Assembly (NCBI GenBank): GCA_030704615.1
Contig: CM060732.1
Coordinates: 9,922,001-9,986,000, forward strand
From: Takakia lepidozioides
Taxonomy: Eukaryota; Streptophyta; Takakiopsida; Takakiales; Takakiaceae
Reading direction: 5' to 3'
DNA: 64,000 bases
In this document: piece after piece, positions 34,314 to 46,934 of the stretch
How positions within the stretch are numbered: the first letter of the stretch is position 1
Layout of the letters: every line of letters starts with the position of its first letter
Translations under genes and position numbers: made by a program
The notes under the pieces: model-generated
The model's input: only the letters and a program-made list of their open reading frames with translations
Told to the model about the DNA's origin: nothing
Database searches by the model: none

Positions 34314-36664
34314 TGTTTTGTCTAAGTCATAAACCAGCGGTTAACAGCGCACCTCACTTTGATAAGCTCCCCTTCACGTCATAGTTATTCGCTTTGATGC
34401 GCGCGCCTAACTCCCAAACTGGCCGCCGGGCCAACTCGGAGCTTCGGCTGCTTACCAGTTGTTGGCAGTCCAAAACAGCTCCCCCACACCTTGGTCGCTT
34501 TCCGGCTCGCACGCTTACTCACTGGTTTTTGGTCACCAACGGGCTTGCACCATTCTCGGGGTTACTACTCCCTATATATATATATTTATGTGACTGTCCG
34601 CGGGGGTTTCACAAACAACACCGTCTTTTTATGGCGAACCACCACGAAGACCCTTGACTCCCGGTGATGAGTCGCGGTGAGTCTTGGCCCACCCACCACG
34701 GCCCCAATGGACCGTGATGAGTCCCAAGATTCCCCACGACTCCCACCACAAGGTCTCCACCCCATGGTGAGTCCTATGCCACCCCCACTAAGACCCACTA
34801 AGCTACCACCACCCCTCGTGGAACCACCCCCACGGCAACCCGGTCGGGGCTCCACCTAGTGAGCGCCTCCGCCTCCTTGAGTGCCTTGGGCACTCAAGGG
34901 TGCTTCAGCCCGCGTATCTATTGTTGCTACTGCCCCCACCACAAGGGCAGCCCCTCTTGTGTCCCGACCCCCTGCCCTCAAGGCAAAGGGCCGCGACACA
35001 CACCCTAGTTTAGAAAATGTCTTGTTCAATATGCCCGATGAGAAGGCAAATGCGTGGGAGCTCAAACCTCTCATTGAACTTTGACAGTCACAACATTGTT
35101 TATGATCTTTAGAATCTATCTATGCACACTGAAATCCATGCCTACATCCTTATATAACTGCTGTTCTCTGTTTTTACAACTTACCCTAGCTTTCATTTGA
35201 AATTATTCATGCTTGACTACACATGTTGTTTGGCAGGGTTGTCCTTCTTCATAACAGCGGTCTCTATCGCAATCCTGCTAAGGTCACACTCTAGTGGCAA
35301 ACAAGCAAGATGACATGCAAGTACCACAATCTTGGTTTGTAGCAGCAGCTCCTGCAACAAGCTTAGGCATGACTGTATCTTTCATAGTCCAGAACCTGCA
35401 CTTCTATTGGTGGATTAGAGTCAGCAGCACCTTGCCAAGCGGCCAGTCACTTCTCTCTTACTTCTCAATTTCCCCAATGCAACGCCATAGTTCTTGTTAT
35501 GGATAGGAGTGCTTCTTGAGACCTGTTGGCACTTGTATGGGCTGATGGGTGAAAGGTTTCAGCTATAGTGTAATTCTAGTAATTTCTAGCTTATACTATA
35601 GCTTATAGGTTCCAGGTTTCAGCTATTGTGAGAGAGTTGTTGATGGGCTCATGTCAGCAACAATTCAATGTTGACCAAGAAAAGCTTGAGTCCTCCATCA
35701 GTCTCTCTCTTGTTTCTGGTTCTTTTGGTACATTTTAATTCAGGCATGTTCTGTAAGTAGTTTGTACAACTTCGTAGCATGAAGCTGTAGAAAGGTCCTT
35801 CGTGTAGAAATGTGTATGTTGTAGTTGTGATGTTATGGACCTGGATAGAGAGATATGGATGTGTGACTTGGGGAGGAAGGGCTGTAGGTGACATTTATTC
35901 CAGAGAGGAGAAACCTCCGTCAGCCTTCCATCACTCATGGGAGCTTGGGGGCATAACATACACGTTGTATTCATATAGCTTCGTAGACTTCTCGCCAGGT
36001 TGGCTCTAAATTAGGGCCTGCCGTTCATGAAGCAATTTTGATTAGATGTGGACCATGGAGAACATGTGGAAGTGCTGTCAAATGTTTCTTGCATGTCTCC
36101 TTGTCACTAAATTATCTTATTTTCCATTCATAACCCCACATTTTCCACCTCCTGTAAGTATGACATGTAAGGTAATCTTAGCTGAATTGTTGCTTGTTTG
36201 TTAGGACTTGAAATAGGGAAGGCCACATCTAAATAGGGAAGGCCACACCTGTGTCACAATTAATATTTCACTTTTCATACACAATAACTCTTTGTGTGAT
36301 TCTCCAAACTTGGTGGGCACATGGGGGGTAATTAGTAGTGAATTGAGCATTCTTGTGTATTTTAGGTATCATAGCATAGTAAGGACATTCACCCGAGCTG
36401 TGTGTGTGTGTGTGTGGTGGCACATGTTGGACACCAGATATGAACCGGTCATAGATTTGTTCTAAACTCCTCACCCCTTGCCAAAATGAGGTTGGAAGAT
36501 CGTGTGTGCAACAGCAGTCCACGTTGAATTTCAGAGGGACAAACATTTCAGAGATACTACTTACACTTCGAGTCAAATCATACATCTCCGGTGCTAAGAC
36601 ATAGCTTACTAATTGTGGGTTATGTGGGAGGGGTGGTTAGGCAGGTCAAGGACACTGTCACAAC
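34314..36664. other. no recognisable gene
   Basis: Includes a C/A-rich stretch with repeated CCCAC words (34640-34860), a TATATATATA motif (34572) and AT-rich filler. Open stretches at 34394-35084 are Pro-rich and resemble no family. Confidence 0.4.
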
Positions 36665-36930
36665 CAGTGTTGTGCGGGTATATTGATTTCAATATACCCT
36701 TAGGGTATAAGTGAATTATTTTTGTCAAATCATTTACCCTCCGGGTATGGATAAATTGAAATCTCAAAAAATTATTTACCCTCCGGATATGGGTAAATTA
36801 ATTTTCAGATTTCTATATAACACCTGGGTATAGAGATATATGCCAAAATATACCCTGAGGGTATGAATAGTTTTCGGGTATAGTTATTTCAATTAATATA
36901 TAATTTAATGTTTAAAAAAATGATGATGAT

Positions 36931-36963
<33 letters not shown>

Positions 36964-37879
36964 GTTCTTCAATATGTACAAAACACAAAAAATACAATCT
37001 ATGGTTAAAGAGAAAATTGATAAGATATTGCATAATATTTTGGTGTTAACTTCCAATGCAAGATTTGTGAGCTGTCGCTCCCAGGTGTTTCCCTTTAATA
37101 AATAATTATTAAAATAAAATAAAAAAATCAAGATGGAGGATTCCTCGGAGGTTTAAGATTTAAAAAAAGGCCGCCTACGGGCATCTAAGGGTTTAATTTT
37201 TCCCTTCAACAAGGGCTACCTCCCCTTTCCAAAAAAACAAAAAACAAAAAATGCACATCGGCTGGTAGCCAGTGAGCTGGTAAGTGCACATTGTGGTGGT
37301 TCGGGGTTCGAACCCGCTGCCCTGCCCCGTGTGTGGGATTATTCATGACAGTATGTTTGGGCGTTGACTGTCTTGTAGGTCTCGTGGCCCATAAATGAAA
37401 TGGGGTTAATCTTTCCCCCTCCTCAAGGGCCTGAAATGTGGCTGCCATGTTTCCTTTTATATATATATATGCGAGATCTGAAGAGGTATTGTTTGGTTAT
37501 ATGACATTTTAGGAATGATACATATGTAGCATTTGTTTTAGTTGTGATTGGAGCTTTCTTATAGCTCAAGGCTCCCTAACAACACAACAAAAAGAGAAAA
37601 GACCTAGCACATAAAGGCTATGAAGGCACATAAAGGCCCTTATATACCCTGATTAGATATACCCTTCATTTTAGCATATACCCTTCAGAAAAGTAGGGTA
37701 TATTGAGCGTCTTAATGCATGGTAAATATAAAGATAAGGGTATATTTTTATCAATACCCTGATATAAGGATATACATCCGGGTACCTAAACTTGCTACAC
37801 TAGGGTATATATATATATCAATATACCCTGATATACCTGCCGGATATATCAGGGTAATTCATATACCTGCCCAACACTG
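36665..37879. mobile_element. non-autonomous hAT-type element
   Basis: The termini CAGTGTTGTGCGGGTATAT and, inverted at the right end, CAGTGTTGGGCAGGTATAT are flanked by a perfect 8-bp target duplication, GTCACAAC (36657-36664 and 37880-37887). An 8-bp duplication and a CAGTGTTG-type terminus are typical of hAT transposons. There is no transposase. The subterminal parts are rich in GGGTATA/TATACCC words on both sides (36670-36900 and 37640-37860). A T31 run (36932-36962) and a SINE-like head lie inside. Confidence 0.88.
37261..37320 (+). repeat. tRNA-derived SINE head inside the hAT element
   Basis: An A-box-like stretch (GTAGCCAGTGAGCTGGT, 37265) and a perfect B box (GGTTCGAACCC, 37305-37315) are spaced about 36 bp, as in a Pol III promoter. 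No complete tRNA cloverleaf forms, so a SINE is more likely than a tRNA gene. Confidence 0.6.
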
Positions 37880-38550
37880 GTCACAACCAACAGTCATAGG
37901 AGCTGACCAAGTGAGAGCATCGTCTATCTGCCGGTGAGACAGTTAGTCATATGATAGATGGGTGTAGGGCCGGACAAAAGATATTAGTGAGTTTGGATCT
38001 TCAAAGAGGCAGCTCGCACGTTTGTTCCTTGTGCTCTTTTCCTGCTCTGATGCTCTTCTTGTTCTGCTTTTGTGCAACAATCAAACCCATAGTGTAGGGC
38101 TCTTGAGGGCCATGGCATTTGAAAGCGTTGTGTTTGGTATGTTGACGTGTTAACTCGAGATTCTCAGCAGGACCAATGTTCGTGGTTGCACGCACCATAA
38201 AGTCAGCACATTCAAGCGTTCCCAAGTATAGTTTATTCATATGGATTGAATGATGATTCACAAGGATCGTCTGAATTTTTGACATACTATTTATCAGTAC
38301 TGCGTTGTTTTGTCCACACTATTATCCTAGTCTGTCATTAATCACTGAATAGAGCTTGGAGCTTGGAGATTAGAGCTTGCACCTTTCATGCAACATTCAA
38401 TCTACATTGCGTGCATGTACATGTGTTGAACTCAATGAAATCTCCCTTTTTTATCATGAATGTTCTATGTAAGACGGTATACAACAATGATACAATACAT
38501 GTATTACATGCTCTTTCTAATGTTGTATGGCTCTATAGAAATTTCCATAA
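37880..38550. other. no recognisable gene
   Basis: Nothing beyond the hAT target duplication at its left edge. Confidence 0.4.
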
Positions 38551-39201
38551 GCATTGCAGCAAATAATATTGTAGAGCACCAACAAAGAATGTGTATGTAT
38601 GTTGTGTACTGCATTAGACTATGTTGCAGAGCAATGACAAGGTGAGCAAGTATTGGACTAAAGTCTATTGTAGAGCAATAGGAGAGCCCTAAAGAACGTG
38701 ACAAAATCAATATGTGTACATAGTAGTACTTATTAAAAGCCTAACTCCTTGAATTCCCAGCACTATAGATGTGTATTTATGTTCTTGCCCCCAAACAAAC
38801 CTATTTGCAATGCAAGTGCATGTGATTATCAGGGGCTTTGTTATCTATATACTTGACAGGAAGAATAAGCATGACTCTATTGCATTGCGGCAAATAATGT
38901 TGTAGAGCATGCACAAAGAAGTAAGTACTGCACCAAACTATGTTGCAGAGTAATAACAAGGTGAGCAAGTATTGCACTGAAGTCTATGGTAGAGCAATAG
39001 GAGAGCCCTAGAGACCGTGCCAAAATCAATATGTGTACATTGTAGTACTTTATTAAAAGCCTAACTCTTTGAATTCCCAACACTATGAATGTGTATTTAT
39101 GTTCTGCCCCCAAGTAAACCTATTATGCCATGCCAGTAGATGTGATTATCATGGGCTTTGTTATCTGTATACTTAACAAGAAGAAGAAGCATCACCCTAT
39201 T
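38551..39201 (+). repeat. tandem duplication, two units of ~325 bp
   Basis: 38551-38881 and 38882-39201 align throughout (GCATTGCAGCAAATAAT..., CAAGGTGAGCAAGTATTG, GAATTCCCA-CACTAT, ending TGACTCTATT / TCACCCTATT). They have small indels and no coding capacity. Confidence 0.85.
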
Positions 39202-42200
39202 GGCTACACCATCACAATATAGCAACACTTATAAAATATTCCACATAATCGCACACACCACCATGAATATTGTAGCTGTATACAATATGAGCACACACCA
39301 GTAAAACAATAACATGTAAGAAGTGAACTTGTACCTAAGAATACTTTGCTTGATAGTGCATGTAGCATGTGAAGGAAAATACAAATTTCAAAGCAGAAAA
39401 AAAAAAAAAACATATATATATCAGATGCAATATATGTTTGAAACACAAAGTTTGAGTTCCAAGGACAGTTTTGATAGTGTACTTGATACCTCACCTCACA
39501 AGCAAAGTGCTATTGTTTGCCCGTGGGTGGGTGATAGATCCAGGAGCATTTCTCTTCATGACCTCTTTGGTGAAACTAATAGGAAATTGATGATTGTTCT
39601 ACTCCTTACAAATGACTCCACATGTGACTGTAGGACGTGGACAATATAAAGACACTTGTATCGCCATCATACAATGACATCGTGTGTCTGATTTCCCACC
39701 TTGCTGAAGATACCATCTGGAGGGGCGCTCTGCATCTTAGCCCGTATGGAAGCAACAAGATCACGTTGAAGTACATCAAATCCATGAACTCCATCAAATG
39801 CAACGCTCCCACCAACATCCCAGCCTCTAGTTCGAGCTCATGCTTCACATCTTCATTCTCAGCTTTGTTTAAGAAGGCAACAGTTTTGGTGTTGCAAACA
39901 TCTTGACATTCCAACATGACAGAGAAAGATGCAAATACGTCCAGCTATCACCCACTACTGTATGAACAGAGTACTACAAGAGAGCATTGTAGATAGATGC
40001 AATGTCGTGAAACCGAGAGGAGCTGACAGGAGCGCAGCCCACAAAACCCACAAACCCTATTTCCTCCGCTTTTCAAGGAATGCCACAACCGCGCTTGGAA
40101 AATTCAAATCCATGGATCATGGCATGTCCTATGGCCTAACCAGATGATGACATGGATTATGGGTAAAGCTTCATGGCATGACAACCCAATGACTCACATG
40201 CCCAACACCTGTACAGTGCAGATCATGGAGAACATTCCACCATGCAGAACGCCATTGTGTAGAACAACCTCTTCCTTGTGACCGCGGTTGTGGCAACATT
40301 GACTGTGGGGTCCATGGAGGGAGCCAAGGGATGGGTTGCCCTCCCTGCGCGCGAAGACCGCTGACATATGGCAGCGAGCAGAGCTCGTAGGGGTACATAT
40401 AACGTCCTGCTGCGGCAAAACTATGTACACAACAGTATCCATCTACTTATTGCACTCCTTCCTTCTGGTACCTCGTCTTGAATCACGAGCAACGCCCGAA
40501 TGCAACCCGCGCGTCATTAGCAGGGTGCTTCATGGTTAGGGCCCGTGGACCTGAGTTTTGACCCAGGCGAGGTACGATCATCCAATCAATAAATTCTTCT
40601 TAGAACCCTCAGCCTTATTTCTGTAAATCAACTATCATGAACATTAATATGCACATTAATTACCGTGGGTTGTTCTAACGTTCTAACTTCTTATTCACTG
40701 ACCGCGCAAAGGGCAGTTGAGGACGTAAGGCTACACATACATACATGAGGTGAACTCGGGGTATTTCTGCTGACATACTTAGGGGTCTTACGCCCGGTAC
40801 CTCCTCCTGTCCTGAAGGATGAAACTTCCGGTCTGAGAAGGTAACGATTTTAACAAAGGGAATTTCTAGGCTGTCTTTTATGGTTTAGGAATATTATTGG
40901 TCCCTCTTGAGAATGAGCAATACTTTGCTGACAGTTCAACTTGGTGAGGAAATGCTCGAACTAATGCATGTCTAGGATGCAATGAATTAAATTATATGGA
41001 TTGCACTAGTGCTGACAGCTCTTTTTCATGCCTCTTTGTCATCGTACTAGAGTGCATAATATATATCTGTCTGTGATTCAAAAGAATAATTGCGCGATAA
41101 ATTTCCGTTGAACATGATAAAGCGCCATGCGACGGGACACCTGCAGTGACGGGACATGTTATTCACAAGATTTATCCCCTATATATATAGAGTCGCATGA
41201 GTCTCCCGGGAGATGAGAAGGAGCTCACAAGCCCCAAGTTAAGTTGTTGAGCACGGGATGAAAAAAAACGTGTAACCTGCTAAGTGTCGAACTGTAGCAG
41301 CTCAATGGGGAAGAGCAGTCGCGCTTGTACCCTCACCATCCACGAGAATTGCAAAACATGCTCTTATGCAGATCTTATCCACCAGTCATCCAGGAGGCCA
41401 CGACGGGCACCATCAGTCTGTTGGTACACTGGTCAGTGCGCAGTGTCAGTCCCTCTACCGATCAGTTTGTGAATTTGTGAGTCCTTTTGCGAGACGATGC
41501 ATATGATTGAGGGCCGGGATGGACTCATGATTGCCATCAGCACACGAGTCCTATCCATCCCTTGACTGTGAGTCCCAACAGACAATCCGTAATCTGTAAT
41601 GCATAGGATATGAAACGAGTATCAACGTATCAACTCTCGCTCATACACCAACAAGTCCAACCAGTACATAAAAATAAGGAGGAGGGTGGGACCCGCATGG
41701 AGTGACAATGGCACTGCAGCAGACGAGGTTGTAGGCAAGTCCTTGCTTCCTGCCCTCTGGAGAGGATGGGCAGTGCCGGCCTTTGCTGACGAAGCTTCCT
41801 CTTCTCACACTCTGGAACACTGCTCATATGTTTACCTCAGTTTTACGCATTACTAGAGTCTGCCCTCCCTAAAGGTAAGCCCTTGTGGAAGTTGGGAGCC
41901 CAACTAAACGGGCATAAGATTTAGAGAGTTGAAGGATGGATTGAACATTCAGAGACGTTTGTGTATAAGACAGTTTAAAATTACTCTAAACAACATAGTC
42001 TTAGTTATTGTTGGTCCTGCCCTCAGGCAGACTACGCAATGCTTTGATTTCTCCCCGCTTGTCACACGGGACCAATGTTGATAGATGATTATTTTTTGGT
42101 GCTGAATGAAGTATACTGCAGCTGCTGGATGAAATATATTCGTTTGTTAGAAATTGCTGCTTTTCATGTCAACTTGACATGAAAAGCTCGTCCCTCTTTC

Positions 42201-42424
42201 TTAAGGAAAAAAAATAGGGAAAAACAGCAAAGTGTAGAGCAAGTAATAAAAAAGGCCCTAGAGTTGAATGCGCCCCAAAGCCGGCCCCTCAACCCTGTGC
42301 CAACTCACCCTTTGCCATTTCCCCGCCCAGTCCGCCAGCCCCACTTTTGCACGGAATCCGTAATACATGAATCATAGATCACTCCCATCTGAAAGGTGGA
42401 CACCTTCATGACTCACCAGACCCT
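39202..42424. other. no recognisable gene
   Basis: Mixed unique-looking DNA. A minus-strand open stretch (39917-39606) and a plus one (39637-39906) overlap each other and resemble nothing known to me. An A14 run lies near 39398. Confidence 0.4.
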
Positions 42425-42480
42425 GGTTTGAACCCACAACCGCATCCAACATGGTATGTGCCCATTACCACTGGGCTACA
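42425..42480 (-). repeat. tRNA-derived SINE head, minus strand
   Basis: On the minus strand, TGTAGCCCAGTGGTAATGG (A box) is followed by GGGTTCAAACC (B box), with Pol III spacing. The body would extend to lower coordinates. Its end is not resolved. Confidence 0.6.
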
Positions 42481-42499
42481 TGCTGGTTGTACCATCTTG

Positions 42500-43185
42500 A
42501 CAATGGTATACAACACTAGGGCTTCGCGTTGCTCCGCACTACTAGCGACGACTTCTGAGAACAACGTCCGGATAGATGGGCTATATTCAAGTTTTATGAA
42601 CAGATGAACATTTATTGGCTGTCTTGTAGAGAGACTACGCATCATGCTAAAATCAACGGAGAAAATGTGGTCAAAGGACCTTACAGTGTGTCAAGCATAT
42701 GATTCTTATGGTGTGTTGAATCATGCTCCCTAGTTTTCCCTTCCTCTTATGTTTTGCCAAAGCAAGAGAGCCCATTGCAATTTGAGGATTGTTTCATTTG
42801 ATAATAATTTGACGGGTGTAACGACTCTGGCTCGTTTTGATACAACAAGTAGATTTTGTTTATAACTATTATTTATATGATATATTTTTCATCTTTATTT
42901 TCTTTGGTTTAGATTTAATGTCACGGTTTCATGGTTGTTTTTTAATTTAATGCATATTTGTTCCGGCGTTCATCATTTATTGTCTTTTCCCTTAATAATT
43001 TTTTTTTTGTCTTTATTTAAAGCATATGTTATCTGGATTCTGTCTGTCCGCATTAACATTTTGTTAACGACCATATATCCGAAGATATATTTTTGAAAAA
43101 ACATAGTTGTCTACATAAACATAATTATTGATCTGAAAAAAATCTTTTGTCTTGATAAAGAATACTGATATTGATATTGATATTT
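42500..43185. other. AT-rich non-coding DNA
   Basis: The segment 42520-42565 (GGGCTTCGCGTTGCTCCGCA, CTACTAGCGACGA) has a relative at 46280-46350. The rest is AT-rich. Confidence 0.4.
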
Positions 43186-44337
43186 CTCTTCAAAGTTGAA
43201 GGTAATTTGTTCTATAAATGTTTGATAGCAACACATAAGTCGCGGCATCCTGTTCATCCCACTTGAGGATAGATGTTGCCGCATGTTCAGCCATCTCCAC
43301 ATTGCCATGGATTCTGCAGGCACCAAGCAAGGCCTTCCACACCACAACATCTGGATTGATTGGCATCTTATTTATCAGATCCATTGCCTCGTCCAGTTGT
43401 CCCGCACACGGCCAAGAAGGTCCACCATACAGCCAAAGTGCTTTACTGTCGGAGTGACATCATAATTTGGACTCAGGGAATCAAAGTAGCATCTTCCTTC
43501 ATTCAGGAGGCCGTGTGGCTGCATGCAGAGAAAACACATAAAGGTGACACTGTCCGGCTTCAAGTCGTTCTTTGCATTCCTTCAAATAGTTGCAGGACCT
43601 CCCTATGACAACCATGTTGTGCATATCCTGCAATCATCGCACTCCACGACACCAAATCTCGTTCAGCCATACTGTCGAACACTCCCTTCGCATCCTCCAT
43701 GCACCCACATTTGGCATACATGTCCACAAGGGCATTGTCCAGAATGACACCGGGTACAATTCCAACTCTGACGATGTCGCCATGGACCTCTTTGCCCTTT
43801 TTCAGAGCTGCACGGCTTGCACACACATTGCAAACGCACACAAACGTGATGTGGATGGGCTTCACCCCTTCCCCCATCATTTGCTCATAGGTCTCCAAAG
43901 CCTCCACCCCGCATCCCTGTTGTGCATACCCTGGCAATCATCGTGTTCCATGACACCACATTTCGTTCAGCCATATTGTTGAACACTCCCTCCGCATCCT
44001 CAATGCACCAACATGTCCACGAGGGCAGAGTCCAGAATGACATCTGGTACAATTCCAGCTTTGACGATGCAACCATGGACCTCTTTGCCCTTTTCTAGGG
44101 CTGCCAGGCCTGCACAACATTGCAAACGCACACAAACGTTGTGTGGTCGGGCTTCACCCCTTCCCCCATCATTTGCTCATAGGTCTCCAAAGCCTCCATC
44201 CCGCGCCCCTGTTGTGCATACCCTGCAAGCATCGCACTCCACGACACCACATTTTGTTCAGCTATAGTGTTGAACACTCCCTTTTCATCCTCCATACACC
44301 CACATCTGGCATATATGTCCACCAAACAGGCATTTAC

Positions 44338-44432
44338 CTTTTTGCTTCGGTTGTCCCACCATTGAGTGGGGTCAGAAAAGTATTCATTCCACAACTTCTC
44401 CTTATCTATGTTACCTGTTTTTGGATACTTTC
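44338..44432 (-). pseudogene. OSB-type exon: PDF motif, first half
   Basis: After a GACAACAG acceptor it reads GKYPKTGNIDKEKLW, NEYFSDPTQWWDNRSKK, and ends at AAG/GTAAAT. The pattern 'LW..ff.dp.qWWDnR..K' is the start of the PDF motif of OSB proteins (organellar single-stranded DNA-binding). It is directly followed by PPR sequence (LVDIYARCGC). Confidence 0.7.
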
Positions 44433-44578
44433 CTGTTGTCACATTGGCAGTATCATGTCAAAGTCACTCCAAACTAGATCCACTCAACCAGCTAACTTGC
44501 AAAATTCAACATGAAAATTTAGGCTTGATTCTGTTAAGAGGGAAAACAGGGGGAAATGTGTTGAAGAAGGTGCATTCA

Positions 44579-44700
44579 TTAGCAGTGCATTGTTCTATCA
44601 ATTGTGCTGTTGCCGCTGTTGTTTCCAATTGACCATCTACTATTCTTGTAGCTATTGATCCATAGGGAATCAAAAGTAATCGTGTGTTTGAAATCCGGCC
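44579..44700 (-). pseudogene. OSB-type exon: PDF motif, second half
   Basis: After a GTGTAG acceptor: GPDFKHTITFDSLWINS, the 'PDFKHK..ealWl' half of the motif. It continues to a TAA at 44579-44581. It sits directly after PPR sequence (YAKCGSIEHAKGS). Confidence 0.68.
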
Positions 44701-45326
44701 CTACACTCCCCTTTGCATGCTCGATGCTCCCACATTTGGCATACATGTCCACCAGGGTATTGTTCAGGATCACATCTGGTACGATTCCAGCTCTGACGAT
44801 GTCACCATGCACCTCTTTGCCCTTTTCCAGGGCTGCCAGGCTTGCACACGCATTGCAGATGCAAACGAACGTGATGTGGTTGGGCTTCACCCCTTCCCCC
44901 ATCATTTGCTCCTAGGTTTCCAAAGCGGCCACCCCACGTCCCTGCTGTGTATACCCTGCAAGCATCGCGTTCCACGACACCACATCTCATTCAGCCTGCA
45001 TATTGTTGAAAACTGCCTTTGCATCTTTAATGCACCCACATTTGGCATACATATTGTCCACTAGGGCAGTGTTCAGAATGACATCTGGTACAATTCCAGC
45101 TTTGACGAGGTCATCATGGACCTCTTTCCCCTTTTCCAGGGCTCCCAGGCTTGCATACACATTGCAAATGCAACTGATCCATGCCTTTGCACAAATCATG
45201 CATACATCTTTGCCTTGCTGCTAGCAACATACAATGACAGCCTAGAATTCTTCCAGCAAACACCCCAACCATACTTATCAGACTAGTTCCTATGTTGACT
45301 TGCATCTACTTCCAACATGCATTCAC

Positions 45327-45421
45327 CTTTTTGTCTCCATTGTCCCACAATTGACTGGCGTCGGAGAAGTGTTCATTCCAAAGTTTCTCCTCGTCTCTCT
45401 TATTTGTTTTTAGATACTCTC
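45327..45421 (-). pseudogene. OSB-type exon, second copy of the PDF first half
   Basis: GEYLKTNKRDEEKLW, NEHFSDASQLWDNGDKK, then AAG/GTGAAT. Homologous to 44338-44432, with the second Trp of WWD replaced by Leu. Confidence 0.66.
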
Positions 45422-45722
45422 CTGCTCCCACATCGGCACTAACTTGTCAAATTCATTCCAAACCACCACAGATCCACTGCAACATATGGCAAATGAAAGG
45501 CTACAACTAGGATGCGGACACCATATCCACGACACCACATTTCCTCACCATGGACCTCTTTTCCCTTTTCCAGGGCTGCTAGGCTTGCACAGGCATTGCA
45601 AACGGAAACAAACGTGATGTGGTCGGGCTTCACCCCTTACCCCATCATTTGTGTGTGCTGCTTGTGTCCGTAGTCAGGTAATGTCAGATCGGTCTGTGAG
45701 AACCATCACGGTGCAGCTAAGC

Positions 45723-45912
45723 AGGCAGAGATTGAAACACGGACTGGCAAAACCAAGCTGACTCTCGCAAGAACCTTGTAAACATCAAGAAGAATATCAA
45801 ATCATGGTACTAACAGGAGGCAAAGATTGAAACACGGCCTGGCAAGACCAAGCTGACTCTCGCAAAAACCTTGTAAACATCAGGAAGAATACCAAATCAT
45901 GGTACTAACAGG
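45723..45912 (+). repeat. tandem repeat, two 95-bp units
   Basis: AGGCAGAGATTGAAACACGG and AGGCAAAGATTGAAACACGG begin two nearly identical units (45723 and 45818). Confidence 0.85.
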
Positions 45913-46934
45913 AGCCAATAGCCCACATTGGACTCCAACACCAGCCAACAATAATCATGAAGCAACCCCGCTTGCCAAACCTATGTAAACCTGTTCTAAA
46001 TGCCAGGCCTTATCAACCTATGTAGCCATTGCGCTCTCTCTCTCTCTCTCTCTCCCCTTTGAACATCAAACAGAAGCAGGGAGGAAAAGGGTCAGTCTCA
46101 ACGAAGTACCGTTCAAGAAGTTATTTTTGGATTTTTCGGGCAATCCGGGCAGATAGAAAGAAATTGACGACGTACGAAACGTGGTGACGACAGGTGGCTA
46201 CAAAACGTGGCGACGATGACGTGGCACTATGGCACCCTATTCTTGCTCTCAGCTAAACTAGCTCTCAACCTTCGGTCGTTGCTAGAACTAAGGCTTCGCG
46301 CTACTAGCTAGAACTAAGGCTTCGCACTACTAGCGACGAATTATGAGAACTATGTTCAATTTTTCACAAAAAAAGGGTGGGTCATCCCCACGGTGTTACA
46401 TGCAGAGATCTCGTGTTTTGTTTTTTTCTGGAAGAAAATTGGCGGATCTGCATTTCAACATTCAATTTTCACAAGCTGAATCAATCAACAACAACATACC
46501 CAAATACCCTTACATTCACTGTACGAACTTTCAAGCATCCACCATGGGATTGGATCTTGGTGGGTTAAGGCTAGATTTTGACAATATTCATGCAAGTTCA
46601 TCAAGGGCTCCATCCAAAGCCACACTACGAGAAACAAACAAACATGTCCAAATTTAAGATGCTGAACAAACTTGTGCACAGGGCTGCCCCTCTCATCAAG
46701 CTCATTAAAATTCACTTCCATCTTCAAGCTTTGGAGAAGCTCCACCACCCAAACCCAGAATTAGGACAGCACCAGAATCAGTAAAAAATCACCCCTTCAG
46801 TCAAGTGCAATTGTGGGCTGACTTCCCACCTATGCCGGGTAGACCCCACTATCAGGAAATGGTGGATGGTCTGAGTAGCTACATAGATCAATGAATGAAG
46901 CAAGACACTCGCATCTTTCCAAGAAAACATCCTT
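45913..46934. other. spacer between PPR copies; CT microsatellite, no gene
   Basis: A (CT)11 run at about 46030-46053. A duplicated 'CTAAGGCTTCGC-CTACTAG' phrase lies at 46285-46335, with a relative at 42520. An open stretch at 46748-46485 (-) is unassigned. Confidence 0.5.

Larger units (their letters stand above)
43190..45640 (-). pseudogene. PPR pseudogene, copy C (PLS repeats and E motif)
   Basis: PPR proteins bind organellar RNA. Reading leftwards, degenerate units repeat the same ~100-residue block: EALETYEQMMGEGVKP, LEKGKEVHGDIVRAGIVPDV, LVDMYAKCG, VFDSMAERDLVSWSAMIAGY. It ends with E-type sequence: HFGCMVDLLGRV (43400) and [20 protein letters not shown]. There is no DYW domain; the sequence passes into AT-rich DNA at 43190. 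Many frame changes. It is interleaved with OSB-type exons at 44338-44432, 44579-44700 and 45327-45421. Confidence 0.85.

Noticed and set aside
37261-37330. tRNA gene
   Set aside because: A and B boxes are present but no full cloverleaf can be formed. It fits a SINE head better.
39606-39917. 103-codon minus-strand frame
   Set aside because: No family resemblance, and it overlaps an equally long plus-strand frame. Not enough to call a gene.
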